Shown one piece after another: positions 8,893-17,530 of a DNA stretch of 64,000 nucleotides. How positions within the stretch are numbered: the first letter of the stretch is position 1; the number at the start of each line of letters is the position of its first letter. The notes beneath the pieces are model-generated. The model worked only from the letters and a program-made list of their open reading frames with translations. It had not been told where the DNA came from and did no database searches. This DNA is from Mycolicibacterium sp. P9-64 (GTDB lineage Bacteria > Actinomycetota > Actinomycetes > Mycobacteriales > Mycobacteriaceae). The stretch spans positions 186,001 through 250,000 of the forward strand of contig NZ_NPKO01000007.1 of the NCBI RefSeq assembly GCF_008329605.1, in the 5' to 3' direction. The translations under genes and the position numbers were made by a program.

Positions 8893-8959
8893 GATGGGTG
8901 GCATCGGGGCGAGCGAAGCGACGTGAAATAGATCCTGCGCCGCCGCGGTGCCACCCATC
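8893..8959. repeat. Inverted-repeat element carrying the dispersed GAGCGAAGCGAC core
   Basis: Perfect 11-bp inverted repeats GATGGGTGGCA (8893-8903) and TGCCACCCATC (8949-8959) flank 45 bp that include GGGGCGAGCGAAGCGACG (8906-8922). It lies in the 114-bp mimA-mimB gap, the largest inside the operon. The core recurs at four other places in the window, so this looks like a REP/MITE-like element; it could also form a stem that modulates mimA versus downstream expression. Confidence 0.6.
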
Positions 8960-8999
8960 AACAAACCAACCCAGAACGCAGCCTCAGGAGGGCACCGCC

Positions 9000-10043
9000 A
9001 TGGCGGATTCGCACAAGATCAACTTCGAACCGGTGAACCTCGAGATGGAAGTCGGCGAGGACGAGAACATCCTCGACGCCGCCTTCCGCCAGGGCATCCA
9101 TCTGATGCACGGCTGCCGCGAAGGCCGCTGTTCGGCCTGCAAGTCCTACGTCCTCGATGGTGAGATCCAGATGGAGAACTACTCGACCTTCGCATGCAAC
9201 GACGCAGAGGTCGACGAGGGTTTCGTGCTGCTGTGCCGGTCACATGCGTTCAGCGACTGCACCATTGAACTCCTGAACTTCGACGAGGACGAACTCCTCG
9301 GCGGAATCCCGATCCAAGACGTTCGCACCGAGGTGTTGGCGGTCGAGCCCAAGACCCGCGACATCGTGTCCCTGCGACTGAAGCCGATCGAGCCCGGCAA
9401 GTTCGACTTCAACCCCGGCCAATACGCTGACCTGCACATACCTGGCACCGAGGAGCACCGTTCGTTCTCGATGGCCACGACCCAGTCATCGACCGATCAG
9501 ATCGAGTTCCTGATCAAGAAGTACCCCGGTGGCAAGTTCTCCGCACTGCTGGACGGCGAGATCCGGGCCGGCGACGAAATCGCGCTCACCGGTCCCTATG
9601 GATCGTTCACGTTGAAGGAAGGACACGTGCTGCCGGTCGTGTGCATTGGTGGCGGCGCAGGCATGGCACCGATCCTCTCGCTGCTGCGGCACATGAACGA
9701 GACCGAGAGCACCCGTCCTGCGAGGTTCTACTACGGTGCGCGCACCGCGGCGGACTTGTTCTACCTCGACGAAATCCTGGAGCTCGGCCAGGGATTGACC
9801 GACTTTCAGTTCATTGCCTGTCTGTCGGAGTCCGCCGACGGGACCGTGTCCGACATCGTCACCGTGGAGGAGGGCATGGTCACCGATGTCGTGGCCCGAC
9901 ACGAAGCCAGCATCAACAAGACCGAGGTCTACCTGTGTGGGCCGCCGCCGATGGTCGATGCCGCGCTGATGTTCCTCGACAGCAGTTCGGTGCCCAAGGA
10001 CCAGGTCTTCTACGACAGCTTCACCAGCCCGCTATTCAGTTAG
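9000..10043 (+). CDS. mimB: Monooxygenase reductase component (2Fe-2S/FAD)
   Basis: 347-residue NADH-dependent electron-transfer protein for MimA/MimC. The N-terminal plant-type ferredoxin domain (about 1-100) has HGCREGRCSACKS, with the fourth Cys in VLLCRSHA. A ferredoxin-NADP-reductase module follows: FAD-binding RSFSMA and the nucleotide-binding GGGAGMAPILSLL, ending with LCGPPPMVDAA. I chose ATG 9000, preceded by AGGAGGG (8986-8992). Length and architecture match reductases of soluble diiron monooxygenases. Confidence 0.95.
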   Translation: MADSHKINFEPVNLEMEVGEDENILDAAFRQGIHLMHGCREGRCSACKSYVLDGEIQMENYSTFACNDAEVDEGFVLLCRSHAFSDCTIELLNFDEDELLGGIPIQDVRTEVLAVEPKTRDIVSLRLKPIEPGKFDFNPGQYADLHIPGTEEHRSFSMATTQSSTDQIEFLIKKYPGGKFSALLDGEIRAGDEIALTGPYGSFTLKEGHVLPVVCIGGGAGMAPILSLLRHMNETESTRPARFYYGARTAADLFYLDEILELGQGLTDFQFIACLSESADGTVSDIVTVEEGMVTDVVARHEASINKTEVYLCGPPPMVDAALMFLDSSSVPKDQVFYDSFTSPLFS

Positions 10044-10079
10044 GCCCCAACGGTTCCAGCCCAAACCGAAAGGAATTCC

Positions 10080-11186
10080 ATGTCCGCACCCGAGAAGCCC
10101 AAGGAACGCAGTTTTCCGAAGATCGAATTCACCGACTCCGAGGCCGGTGCACTCGACTTTCCGAGCTCCAAGAGCCGCAGCTACTCCTACTTCAAACCGG
10201 CCAAGCTGCGCGCCACGATGTACGAGGACGTCACGGTCGACGTCCAACCCGATCCGGAGCGGCATCTGTCGCAAGGCTGGCTGTACGGATTCGGTGACGG
10301 ACCCGGGGGTTATCCACAGGATTGGACTGCGGCGAAATCATCGAACTGGCACGCATTCCTCGACCCGAACGAGGAGTGGAATCAGACAATCTTCCGCAAC
10401 AACTCGGCGGTGGTACGGCAGGTCGAGTTGTGCTTGAAGAATGCCAAGCGGGCCCGAGCGTACGACGGCTGGAACTCGTCGTGGTTGACGTTCCTCGAGC
10501 GCAACGTCGGGGCGTGGATGCATGCCGAAAATGGCCTCGCACTGCACGTTTTCACGTCGATCCAACGGTCCGGCCCAACGAACATGATCAACACCGCAGT
10601 GGCGGTCAACGCTGCGCACAAGATGCGCTTCGCGCAAGATCTCGCGTTGTTCAACCTGGATCTTTCGGAAGCGTCGGACGATTTTGACGGCAGTGCGCAC
10701 CGGACGACGTGGCAGGAGGCGCCGGAGTGGCAGCCAACCAGAAGGGTCGTCGAACAGCTGACGGCTGAGGGGGATTGGTGCCAACTGTTGTTCGCCACCA
10801 ATATCGTCTTCGAGCAACTCGTCGGGTCGTTGTTCCGCAGTGAGCTGGTCATGCAGATCGCGGCTCGCAACGGCGACTACATCACCCCGACCATCGTGGG
10901 CACCGGGGAGTACGACTACGACCGCGACCTCAACTACTCCCGAAACCTGTTCCGATTGCTTACCCGTGACCCCGACTACGGCGAGGCCAACAAGGCGCTG
11001 TTCGGACAGTGGTTGGCGCTGTGGGTGCCGCGATGCTTGCAGGCCGCGTCAGCGCTGCAACCGATTTGGTCGACGCCTGCCGACAAGCCGGTGACGTTCG
11101 CGTCGAGTCTCGACGCCGCGAAGGCGAAATTCCGTTCCGTGCTCGAAAGTCTCGAGCTCGACATTCCCGAGGAGCTGAACAAATGA
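10080..11186 (+). CDS. mimC: Monooxygenase hydroxylase small (beta) subunit
   Basis: 368 residues. Beta subunit of the diiron hydroxylase, a catalytically inactive ferritin-like partner that builds the alpha-beta core. It matches propane-monooxygenase beta subunits in features such as RSYSYFKPAKLRATMYEDVTV near the N-terminus and NLFRLLTRDPDYGEANK near the C-terminus; there is no complete pair of ExxH iron motifs, as expected for beta. GAAAGGAA precedes the ATG. The TGA overlaps the mimD start (ATGA), implying translational coupling. Confidence 0.93.
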   Translation: MSAPEKPKERSFPKIEFTDSEAGALDFPSSKSRSYSYFKPAKLRATMYEDVTVDVQPDPERHLSQGWLYGFGDGPGGYPQDWTAAKSSNWHAFLDPNEEWNQTIFRNNSAVVRQVELCLKNAKRARAYDGWNSSWLTFLERNVGAWMHAENGLALHVFTSIQRSGPTNMINTAVAVNAAHKMRFAQDLALFNLDLSEASDDFDGSAHRTTWQEAPEWQPTRRVVEQLTAEGDWCQLLFATNIVFEQLVGSLFRSELVMQIAARNGDYITPTIVGTGEYDYDRDLNYSRNLFRLLTRDPDYGEANKALFGQWLALWVPRCLQAASALQPIWSTPADKPVTFASSLDAAKAKFRSVLESLELDIPEELNK

Positions 11187-11524
11187 CCATGCAATTCGGA
11201 TCAGCCACCGAGTTCTCGAACATGTGCGGCGTCACCTTGATGAACACGCCAATCGGTCGGATCGTCGCGGAAGTCATGGGCGCCAAGGACGGCGTGGCAC
11301 TCACCGAATACCCGTCGATGATTCGCGTCGACGGTGTGCGCCTGCTCGACTTCGACTACGACGAACTCTCCGACGCGCTCGGTCAGGACTTCGATGGGTC
11401 GATCTTCGAGGAGATCAGCTCGACTCACTACGGGCGCATGGTGCATCTCGACGACAAGACGATCCTGTTTGCCAGCCCCGAGGACGCTGCCGAATACATC
11501 GGCTTCGATCTCACCGTGCAGTAA
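11183..11524 (+). CDS. mimD: Monooxygenase coupling (effector) protein
   Basis: 113-residue MmoB/DmpM-type effector, a cofactor-free protein that binds the hydroxylase and gates its active site. Visible family features: SNMCGVTLMNTPIGRIVAEVM, YPSMIRVDG and the short acidic C-terminus. ATG at 11183 overlaps the mimC stop; a second ATG two codons later (11189) is equally possible. Completes the four-component monooxygenase. Confidence 0.93.
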   Translation: MTMQFGSATEFSNMCGVTLMNTPIGRIVAEVMGAKDGVALTEYPSMIRVDGVRLLDFDYDELSDALGQDFDGSIFEEISSTHYGRMVHLDDKTILFASPEDAAEYIGFDLTVQ

Positions 11525-11561
11525 TCCACCACCGAAGAAGACCATAGAGCAAGGATTTCCG

Positions 11562-12605
11562 ATGTATCAGAAAGACGGACAGAAGTACTTCATCGTCGAC
11601 GCCCACATCGCACTCTGGGACGGTCGCGAGTCCAACCACCGCAACGTGCACGGCAAGCAGTTCATCGACTGCTTCTACGACTACCACCGCAACCTGAGTC
11701 CCGCAGAGGAGTTGTGGGACTACGACACCTACACCTACTACGGCGGAGACCGCTTGATGCGCGACCTGTTCGTCGACGGCTACGTGGACCACGCGATCTT
11801 CCAACCAGCCCTGCTCAGCGATTTCTACCTCAACGGTTTCGGCCAGACCGAGGAGGCGTTCGCGCTGACCCAACGCCACCCCGACAAACTGACGTACAAC
11901 CATGCCTACGACCCGCGCCATGGGGAGGTGGGGCTGGACCAACTCCGTCGCGACGCCGACCGGATGAACCTGCAGGGCGTAAAGCTCTACACCGCCGAGT
12001 GGCACGGCGAATCCCGCGGTTACAAGCTCGACGAGGCGTGGTCGCGACGTTACCTCGAAGAGTGCATCGCCCTTGGCATCAAGAACATTCACGTGCACAA
12101 GGGCCCCACGATTCGTCCGTTGGATCGCGATGCCTTCGACGTGGCCGACATCGACAAGGTGGCCACCGACTATCTGGAGCTGAACTTCGTCGTCGAACAC
12201 GTCGGGTTGCCCCGGCTGGAGGACTTCTGCTGGATCGCCACCCAGGAGTCCAACGTCTACGGTGGCTTGGCCGTGGCGATGCCGTTCATCCACACGCGCC
12301 CCCGCTACTTCGCTCAGATCATCGGCGAACTCCTGTACTGGATAGGCGAAGACAAGATCCTGTTCTCCAGCGACTACGCCCTCTGGACGCCGAAGTGGCT
12401 CATCGAGAAGTTCGTCGACTTTCAGATCCCGGAGGACATGCAGGGCGAGTACGCCCCCATCACCGTCGAGCAGAAGCGAAAGGTCCTGGGGCTCAACGCC
12501 GCCTCGCTGTATGACATCGACGTCCCCGCGGAATTGCAGTTGGCGACACCGGGTCAGGACACCGTCGAGGTCGCCGCCGGTGCCAGGGAGAGCGTGTCGC
12601 TATGA
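11562..12605 (+). CDS. Amidohydrolase-2 family protein of the mim operon
   Basis: 347 residues, TIM-barrel amidohydrolase (PF04909-like). The N-terminus VDAHIALWDG corresponds to the first metal strand but reads DAHI rather than DxHxH; later strands show HVHKGP, VEHVGLP and the C-terminal SSDYALWTP with the conserved Asp. An equivalent gene follows mimD in known mim clusters; its reaction is not established, and maturation of the diiron hydroxylase or hydrolysis of an intermediate are both possible. ATG start, AAGGA upstream. Its stop overlaps the next start (12602). Confidence 0.85.
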   Translation: MYQKDGQKYFIVDAHIALWDGRESNHRNVHGKQFIDCFYDYHRNLSPAEELWDYDTYTYYGGDRLMRDLFVDGYVDHAIFQPALLSDFYLNGFGQTEEAFALTQRHPDKLTYNHAYDPRHGEVGLDQLRRDADRMNLQGVKLYTAEWHGESRGYKLDEAWSRRYLEECIALGIKNIHVHKGPTIRPLDRDAFDVADIDKVATDYLELNFVVEHVGLPRLEDFCWIATQESNVYGGLAVAMPFIHTRPRYFAQIIGELLYWIGEDKILFSSDYALWTPKWLIEKFVDFQIPEDMQGEYAPITVEQKRKVLGLNAASLYDIDVPAELQLATPGQDTVEVAAGARESVSL

Positions 12606-13372
12606 CCACCGCGCTGTTATCCGAGGAAGTCGAAATCCTCGATGCCTTGGCGACGGTCACCGACCCCGAACTCGATGAACCCATCACCGAGCTCGGATTC
12701 GTCCGTTCGGTGTTCATCGACGATGACGGCGTCACGGTGCACCTGCGGCTCCCGACGGCGTTCTGCTCACCGAACTTCGCCTACCTGATGGCGTCCGACG
12801 CGTTGGACGCCCTGCGGGCGCTCGATGAGATCGGCCGGGTCCGGGTGCTGCTCGACGATCATCACGACAGCGACAAGATCAACTCCGGGCTCGCCGCGGA
12901 CGCCGGCTATCTGGGCACGTTCGGCGACGAGGCGGAGGAGAGTCTCGTCGAGCTACGGAATGTGTTCTGGCGCAAGGCCCACGCTGCGGCGATGGAGCGT
13001 GCGATCACCTCGCTCTTGCGCGGGACGCCCATGGACGTCGAACAGATCGGCCACCTGTTGCTGCGGGACCTGCCCGAGGACAAGACGAAGGCCGCCCTGC
13101 TACGGCGTCGGTTCGCCATCGGCTTGAGCAACTGCCCCAACAGCAGGGTTCTGGTCGACGACGATGGCAAACCCATCGCGCCCGAGGCAGTTCCGCTGCG
13201 GTTGCGTTTCGCCAAGGCAGTACGGATCTCGATGGAAGGCAACTCGCACTTCTGCCGAGGCCTGCTGGCCACACGCTATGGGGCGAGCGGAGCGACGGGA
13301 AGTGCCGCAGCCGACGACGAGCCCGAGGGTGCCGTACCCGTCGTGACCAACATCAGAAGGAGCATGCGATGA
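12602..13372 (+). CDS. DUF59 (MIP18/PaaD-like) metal-sulfur assembly family protein
   Basis: 256 residues. The first 80 match DUF59 (LDALATVTDPELDEPITELGFV), a fold of SufT/PaaD proteins linked to iron-sulfur cluster maturation; the Cys in LPTAFCSPN is at the usual active position. The C-terminal 170 residues are less familiar and contain two more Cys (LSNCPNSR, NSHFCRG). Its place in the operon suggests help with Fe-S (MimB) or diiron (MimA) maturation; that is inference. A copy of the dispersed repeat (13280-13299) encodes the ASGATG segment at residues about 227-233, an apparent insertion into the coding sequence. Overlaps neighbours by 4 nt at both ends. Confidence 0.8.
   Translation: MTTALLSEEVEILDALATVTDPELDEPITELGFVRSVFIDDDGVTVHLRLPTAFCSPNFAYLMASDALDALRALDEIGRVRVLLDDHHDSDKINSGLAADAGYLGTFGDEAEESLVELRNVFWRKAHAAAMERAITSLLRGTPMDVEQIGHLLLRDLPEDKTKAALLRRRFAIGLSNCPNSRVLVDDDGKPIAPEAVPLRLRFAKAVRISMEGNSHFCRGLLATRYGASGATGSAAADDEPEGAVPVVTNIRRSMR
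13280..13299 (+). repeat. Dispersed repeat core, copy inside the DUF59 gene
   Basis: GGGGCGAGCGGAGCGACGGG differs by one base in the core from the copy at 8906. It lies in frame within the 3' part of the DUF59 gene and is translated. Confidence 0.5.
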
Positions 13373-14394
13373 AAGCTGTACAGGTGGTGGGTTATCGCCA
13401 GAACCTGGAAATGGCCGACGTGGACAAGCCCACGCCGACAGGACCGTTCGACGTCATCGTCAAGATCGGCGGAGCGGGGGTGTGCCGCACCGATCTGCAC
13501 ATCCTCGAAGGGCAGTGGGCCGAGAAGTCGCAGGTGCAGCTGCCCTACACCATCGGTCACGAAAATGCCGGCTGGGTGGAGGCCGTCGGCTCTGCGGTCA
13601 CCAACGTCGCCGAGGGTGACAAGGTGATCGTGCATCCGCTGATCACCTGTGGCCTGTGCCGCGCCTGTCGCTCGGGTGATGACGTGCACTGCGAGGCGAA
13701 CGCCTTCCCGGGCATCGACACCAACGGTGGGTACGCCGAGTACCTGAAGACCTCGGCGCGCAGCGTAGTGAAGATCGACGACTCGCTGGAGCCGTCCGAC
13801 GTGGCGGCGCTCGCCGATGCCGGGCTGACCGCGTATCACGCCGCCGCAAAGGCCGCCCGCCGGCTGACGCCCCGCGATCGCGTCGTGGTCATCGGCGCAG
13901 GAGGGTTGGGCCACATCGGTATTCAGGTGCTCAAGGCGCTCTCACCCGCGGAGCTGATCGTGGTCGACCGCAATCCCGAGGCGCTCAAGCTCGCTGTTGC
14001 GATCGGCGCCGACCACGGTGTAGTCGCCGACGGCACCCAGGTCGAGCAGATCCTGGAACTGACTGGTGGCAATGGGGCCGAGACCGTCGTCGATTTCGTG
14101 GGCGAAGGCGGTGCCACCCGTGAGGGGATCGCCATGCTTCGCCGGGCCGGCGACTACCACGTCGTGGGGTACGGGGAGAACATCGACGTCCCGACGATCG
14201 ACGTCATCTCCACCGAGATCAACTTCATCGGCAACCTGGTCGGCTCCTACAACGACCTCTGCGATCTGATGGCACTCGCTGCGCGCGGGTCGGTCAACCT
14301 GCACACCCAGAAGTACAAGCTGGACGACTTCCAGGACGCCATCACCGATCTCGACAACGGCAACGTCCGCGGACGCGCCATCCTCGTCCCCTGA
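13369..14394 (+). CDS. Zinc-containing alcohol dehydrogenase (MDR family)
   Basis: 341 residues. Catalytic zinc ligands are Cys in GVCRTD and His-Glu in IGHENAG; the structural zinc site is the four-Cys lobe CGLCRACRSGDDVHC; the Rossmann motif is GAGGLGHIG. Probably oxidises the alcohol made by MimABCD (for example 2-propanol to acetone) with NAD(P); substrate is inferred from operon position. ATG overlaps the previous stop by 4 nt, so it is cotranscribed and coupled. Confidence 0.92.
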   Translation: MKAVQVVGYRQNLEMADVDKPTPTGPFDVIVKIGGAGVCRTDLHILEGQWAEKSQVQLPYTIGHENAGWVEAVGSAVTNVAEGDKVIVHPLITCGLCRACRSGDDVHCEANAFPGIDTNGGYAEYLKTSARSVVKIDDSLEPSDVAALADAGLTAYHAAAKAARRLTPRDRVVVIGAGGLGHIGIQVLKALSPAELIVVDRNPEALKLAVAIGADHGVVADGTQVEQILELTGGNGAETVVDFVGEGGATREGIAMLRRAGDYHVVGYGENIDVPTIDVISTEINFIGNLVGSYNDLCDLMALAARGSVNLHTQKYKLDDFQDAITDLDNGNVRGRAILVP

Positions 14395-14434
14395 TATTCG
14401 CCAACGCAGCTCGCCCCGAAAGGAACTCTCGGCC

Positions 14435-16081
14435 ATGGCCAAGGAATTGCGGTTCAACTCAGATGCCCGCGCTCGACTCGAACAGGGTGTCAACGCACTC
14501 GCCGACGCGGTCAAGGTGACGCTGGGCCCCAAGGGGCGCAACGCCATCCTGGAGAAGCTCACCGGTCCACCGACCATCACCAACGACGGGGTGACGATTG
14601 CCAGAGAGATTCAACTCCGCGATCCGTTCGCCAACATGGGTGCTCAGCTGGTCAAGGAAGTTGCCATGAAGACCAACGGGGTCGTCGGTGACGGCACCAC
14701 CACGGCGACGGTTCTGGCCCAGGCGATGGTCCGGGAAGGTCTGCGGGCCGTCGATGCAGGTGCCAACCCAATGAGGTTGCGCCGCGGTATCGAACGCGCC
14801 GTGCCGGTCGTCGTCGAGGCGTTGCGCGAGAACAGCGTCCAGGTCCAAGGCAAGGATCTGCAGCGCATCGCCTCGCTGGCGGCGAGCGACGACGAGGCGA
14901 TCGGCGACGTCATCTCCCGTGCCATCGGTCACGTCGGCTTGACGGGTGTGGTCACCACCGACGAAAGCGACGTGCCCGGGCTGGACGTCGCCGTCGTCGA
15001 CGGCATCGGGTTCGACCACGGCTACACCTCGGGTTACATGGTGACCGATCACGAACGCATGGAAGCCGTGCTCGACAACCCGCTGATCCTTCTGACGAAC
15101 AAGAAGATCAGTCAGGTCCAGGACATCATGCCGACCATCGAGGTGGCCAAGCGCGCGGATCGTCCGCTGGTGGTCATCGCGGAAGACGTCGACGGCCCGG
15201 CGCTGCAACTGCTGGTCGGTGGCAACATGCACCGGACGATGCAATCGGTCGTGGTGCGCGCGCCGGGCTTCGGGCACCGGCGCGTCGCTGAGCTCGAGGA
15301 CCTCGCGGTGGCCCTCGGCGGGCACGTCATCGCCAAGGACACCGGCATCGAACTCGGTGAGATCAGTCGGGAACACCTCGGCTCTTGTGACCGACTTACC
15401 GCCACCGAGAGCGATACCACCATGGTCGGCCCGCACGGTGAACAGAGCCTGGTCGACGCGCGAGTGGGTCAGCTCGAAGCACAGCGCCAACGGGCCAAGC
15501 TCGACGCCGATCAGGACATGCTCGACGTCCGGATCGCTCGCCTGACGGGCCGCGTCGCGGTCATCCGCGTCGGCGGAGCGACCAGCGTCGAACTCAAGGA
15601 ACGGATGCTCCGGGTCGAGGATGCGCTCGCGGCGACACGCGCTGCACTGGAAGCCGGAATCGTCTCAGGCGGTGGCACCGCGCTCGCTCAGGCGCACCGC
15701 GCGCTGAGCATGCTGGAGTTGGTCGGTGACGAAGCGATCGGGCGGGACGTGGTGCGCCGCGCCTTGGCGGAACCGCTGCGGTGGATCGCGATCAACGCTG
15801 GCTTCGAAGGTGACGATGTGGTCGACGTCGTCGTCGACCTGCCACTTGGGCACGGCTTCAATGCATTGACTGGGGCGTACGGCGACATGTTCGACGAAGG
15901 CATCATCGATCCGTTCAAGGTCACGCGCGCGGCCCTGGAGAGCGCAGCATCCATCGCCGCTCTGTTGATCACCACCGAGACCGCCGTAGTGGAAGAGATC
16001 GTTGGCCAGCCCGGAGCGATCATGGCACCGGGGTTTGGAGACCTCGCCGAGGGCATGATCCGCCCGTCGAACATCTACTGA
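14435..16081 (+). CDS. mimG: GroEL-like chaperonin dedicated to the monooxygenase
   Basis: 548-residue group I chaperonin. ATP-binding segments LGPKGRNA, TNDGVTIAREI and GDGTTTATVLAQ, and the hydrolytic Asp in VGDGTTT, are intact, as is RVGGATSVELKER. It ends RPSNIY without the Gly-Met repeat tail of housekeeping GroEL. A chaperonin-like MimG that helps fold MimA is part of characterised mim clusters; the same role is inferred here. No groES is nearby, so it must use the general cochaperonin or work without one. GAAAGGAA precedes the ATG. Confidence 0.92.
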   Translation: MAKELRFNSDARARLEQGVNALADAVKVTLGPKGRNAILEKLTGPPTITNDGVTIAREIQLRDPFANMGAQLVKEVAMKTNGVVGDGTTTATVLAQAMVREGLRAVDAGANPMRLRRGIERAVPVVVEALRENSVQVQGKDLQRIASLAASDDEAIGDVISRAIGHVGLTGVVTTDESDVPGLDVAVVDGIGFDHGYTSGYMVTDHERMEAVLDNPLILLTNKKISQVQDIMPTIEVAKRADRPLVVIAEDVDGPALQLLVGGNMHRTMQSVVVRAPGFGHRRVAELEDLAVALGGHVIAKDTGIELGEISREHLGSCDRLTATESDTTMVGPHGEQSLVDARVGQLEAQRQRAKLDADQDMLDVRIARLTGRVAVIRVGGATSVELKERMLRVEDALAATRAALEAGIVSGGGTALAQAHRALSMLELVGDEAIGRDVVRRALAEPLRWIAINAGFEGDDVVDVVVDLPLGHGFNALTGAYGDMFDEGIIDPFKVTRAALESAASIAALLITTETAVVEEIVGQPGAIMAPGFGDLAEGMIRPSNIY

Positions 16082-16113
16082 TCCCGCACAGCAGCAACCA
16101 GATTGGAGCAATC

Positions 16114-16443
16114 GTGATATTCATCGTCGTCAAGTTCCAGGTCGAGGAATCTCACCGCGAGCAGTGGCCGTCGCTGACGAAGCCGTTCACCGACGCGACC
16201 AGGGCCGAACCGGGAAACCTCTGGTTCGACTGGTCGCGCAGCTTGGACGATCCCAATGAGTACGTCCTCGTGGAGGCCTTTCGAGACGCCGAAGCAGGTG
16301 CCGCGCACGTCAACTCCGACCATTTCCGAGCTGGCCTTGTGGCAATGCGGCCAGCACTGACCGAAACCCCGCGGATCCTTCACACCGAGATCGAAGGTGA
16401 GGGCTGGTTGGCCATGGGAGAACTCGAGATTGCTCACGCGTAG
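16114..16443 (+). CDS. Antibiotic biosynthesis monooxygenase (ABM) fold protein
   Basis: 109 residues, GTG start with TTGGAG upstream. The ferredoxin-like ABM pattern is clear: IFIVVKFQVEES, TRAEPGNLWFDWSR, VLVEAFRDAEAGAAHVNSDHF. Members are cofactor-free quinol monooxygenases or small detoxification proteins. It follows mimG by 32 nt on the same strand, so it probably closes the mim operon, but it is not one of the classic mim genes. Substrate unknown. Confidence 0.8.
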   Translation: MIFIVVKFQVEESHREQWPSLTKPFTDATRAEPGNLWFDWSRSLDDPNEYVLVEAFRDAEAGAAHVNSDHFRAGLVAMRPALTETPRILHTEIEGEGWLAMGELEIAHA

Positions 16444-16558
16444 CAAGACCGACCCGACGCTGCTGAGTCTGGCGTCGAACAACGTGGTGCGATCATCTAC
16501 TTCTGCAAGATCGCGGGTTTGGACGCGCTGAGACGCCGCCCCGCTACGCTGCTGTGTC

Positions 16559-17530
16559 GTGCAGGAGACGCGCCTCGACATCGCTCGGATCAGGGCCGCT
16601 CGCACGGTGATCGATCCGATCTTTCTCGACACCCCGCTGTACCGCTGCGAGGCGCTGGAACCCGATCTCGGGTGCACGGTGAGCATCAAGCTGGAAACGG
16701 CAAACCCGGTCCGCAGCTTCAAGGCGCGCGGCACGGAGCTCGTGACGAGCCAGCTCGTCGCTAGTGGCCAGCGAGCGGCGGTGTGCGCCAGCGCAGGCAA
16801 CCTCGGCCAGGCACTCGCGTTGTCGGGTCGCAACCGAGGGCTCCAGATCACCGTCGTTGCATCCCGCCTTGCCTCCGCACCGAAGCTCGATCGCATCCGT
16901 GCGTGGGGCGCCGGGTTGGAGTTGGTGAACGGCGACATCGAGGTGGCCCGCGCGCGGGCGGCCGCCATCGCACGGCACGAGGGCATCCGGCTGGTCGAAG
17001 ACAGCCTCGACGTCGAGACCTGTGAGGGCGCAGCGACGATCGGTCTGGAGTTGGTGGACAGCGCGCCGTTCGACGCCGTCCTGATCGCGCTCGGCGGCGG
17101 TGCGCTGGCCACTGGGGTGGGACACGTGGTGAAGGCGTTGGCACCCGATGTCGAGGTGATCTGCGTCCAGCCACTGGGTGCCCCGGCGATGACGCAGTCG
17201 TGGCGGCAGCGACGCGTCGTCACCACCGAGACGATGGACACCATCGCCGATGGCGTCGCCGGCCGCCATCCCATCCCGGAAGTCCTCGCCGACCTGCTCC
17301 TGGTCGCTGACGACGCGGTACTGGTCGAGGAGGCCTCGATCATCGCAGGCATGCGGATGCTGCTGCGTCACGCAGGGCTCGTCGTCGAACCGTCGGCCGC
17401 ACTTGGCATCGCAGCGATCCTCGAAGACCGCGACCGCTTCGCGGGCCGACACGTAGTCACCATCGTGTGCGGCAGCAACGTCGACCTCGACGCCTATCAC
17501 AAGTGGATCGGCGCGCCTCATGGCGCGTAG
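16559..17530 (+). CDS. PLP-dependent threonine/serine dehydratase-like protein
   Basis: 323 residues, fold-type II PLP enzyme. The PLP lysine is in RSFKARG, the substrate Asn-loop is SAGNLGQA, and the phosphate-binding glycine loop is GGGALATG; the C-terminal VCGSNVD carries the ring-nitrogen Ser position. It lacks an ACT domain, so it resembles catabolic dehydratases or related lyases rather than biosynthetic IlvA. GTG start; a TACGCT -10 hexamer at 16545-16550 suggests a leaderless transcript. Its end overlaps the convergent squalene-cyclase-like gene by 13 bp. Confidence 0.8.
   Translation: MQETRLDIARIRAARTVIDPIFLDTPLYRCEALEPDLGCTVSIKLETANPVRSFKARGTELVTSQLVASGQRAAVCASAGNLGQALALSGRNRGLQITVVASRLASAPKLDRIRAWGAGLELVNGDIEVARARAAAIARHEGIRLVEDSLDVETCEGAATIGLELVDSAPFDAVLIALGGGALATGVGHVVKALAPDVEVICVQPLGAPAMTQSWRQRRVVTTETMDTIADGVAGRHPIPEVLADLLLVADDAVLVEEASIIAGMRMLLRHAGLVVEPSAALGIAAILEDRDRFAGRHVVTIVCGSNVDLDAYHKWIGAPHGA

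Noticed and set aside
7143..8954. 603-codon open frame antisense to mimA
   Set aside because: Arises from GC codon bias opposite a real gene; low-complexity His/Val/Arg content and no recognisable motif.
16528..16536. Lone TGAGACG half-site before the PLP lyase
   Set aside because: No inverted partner, so not counted as a MimR site.
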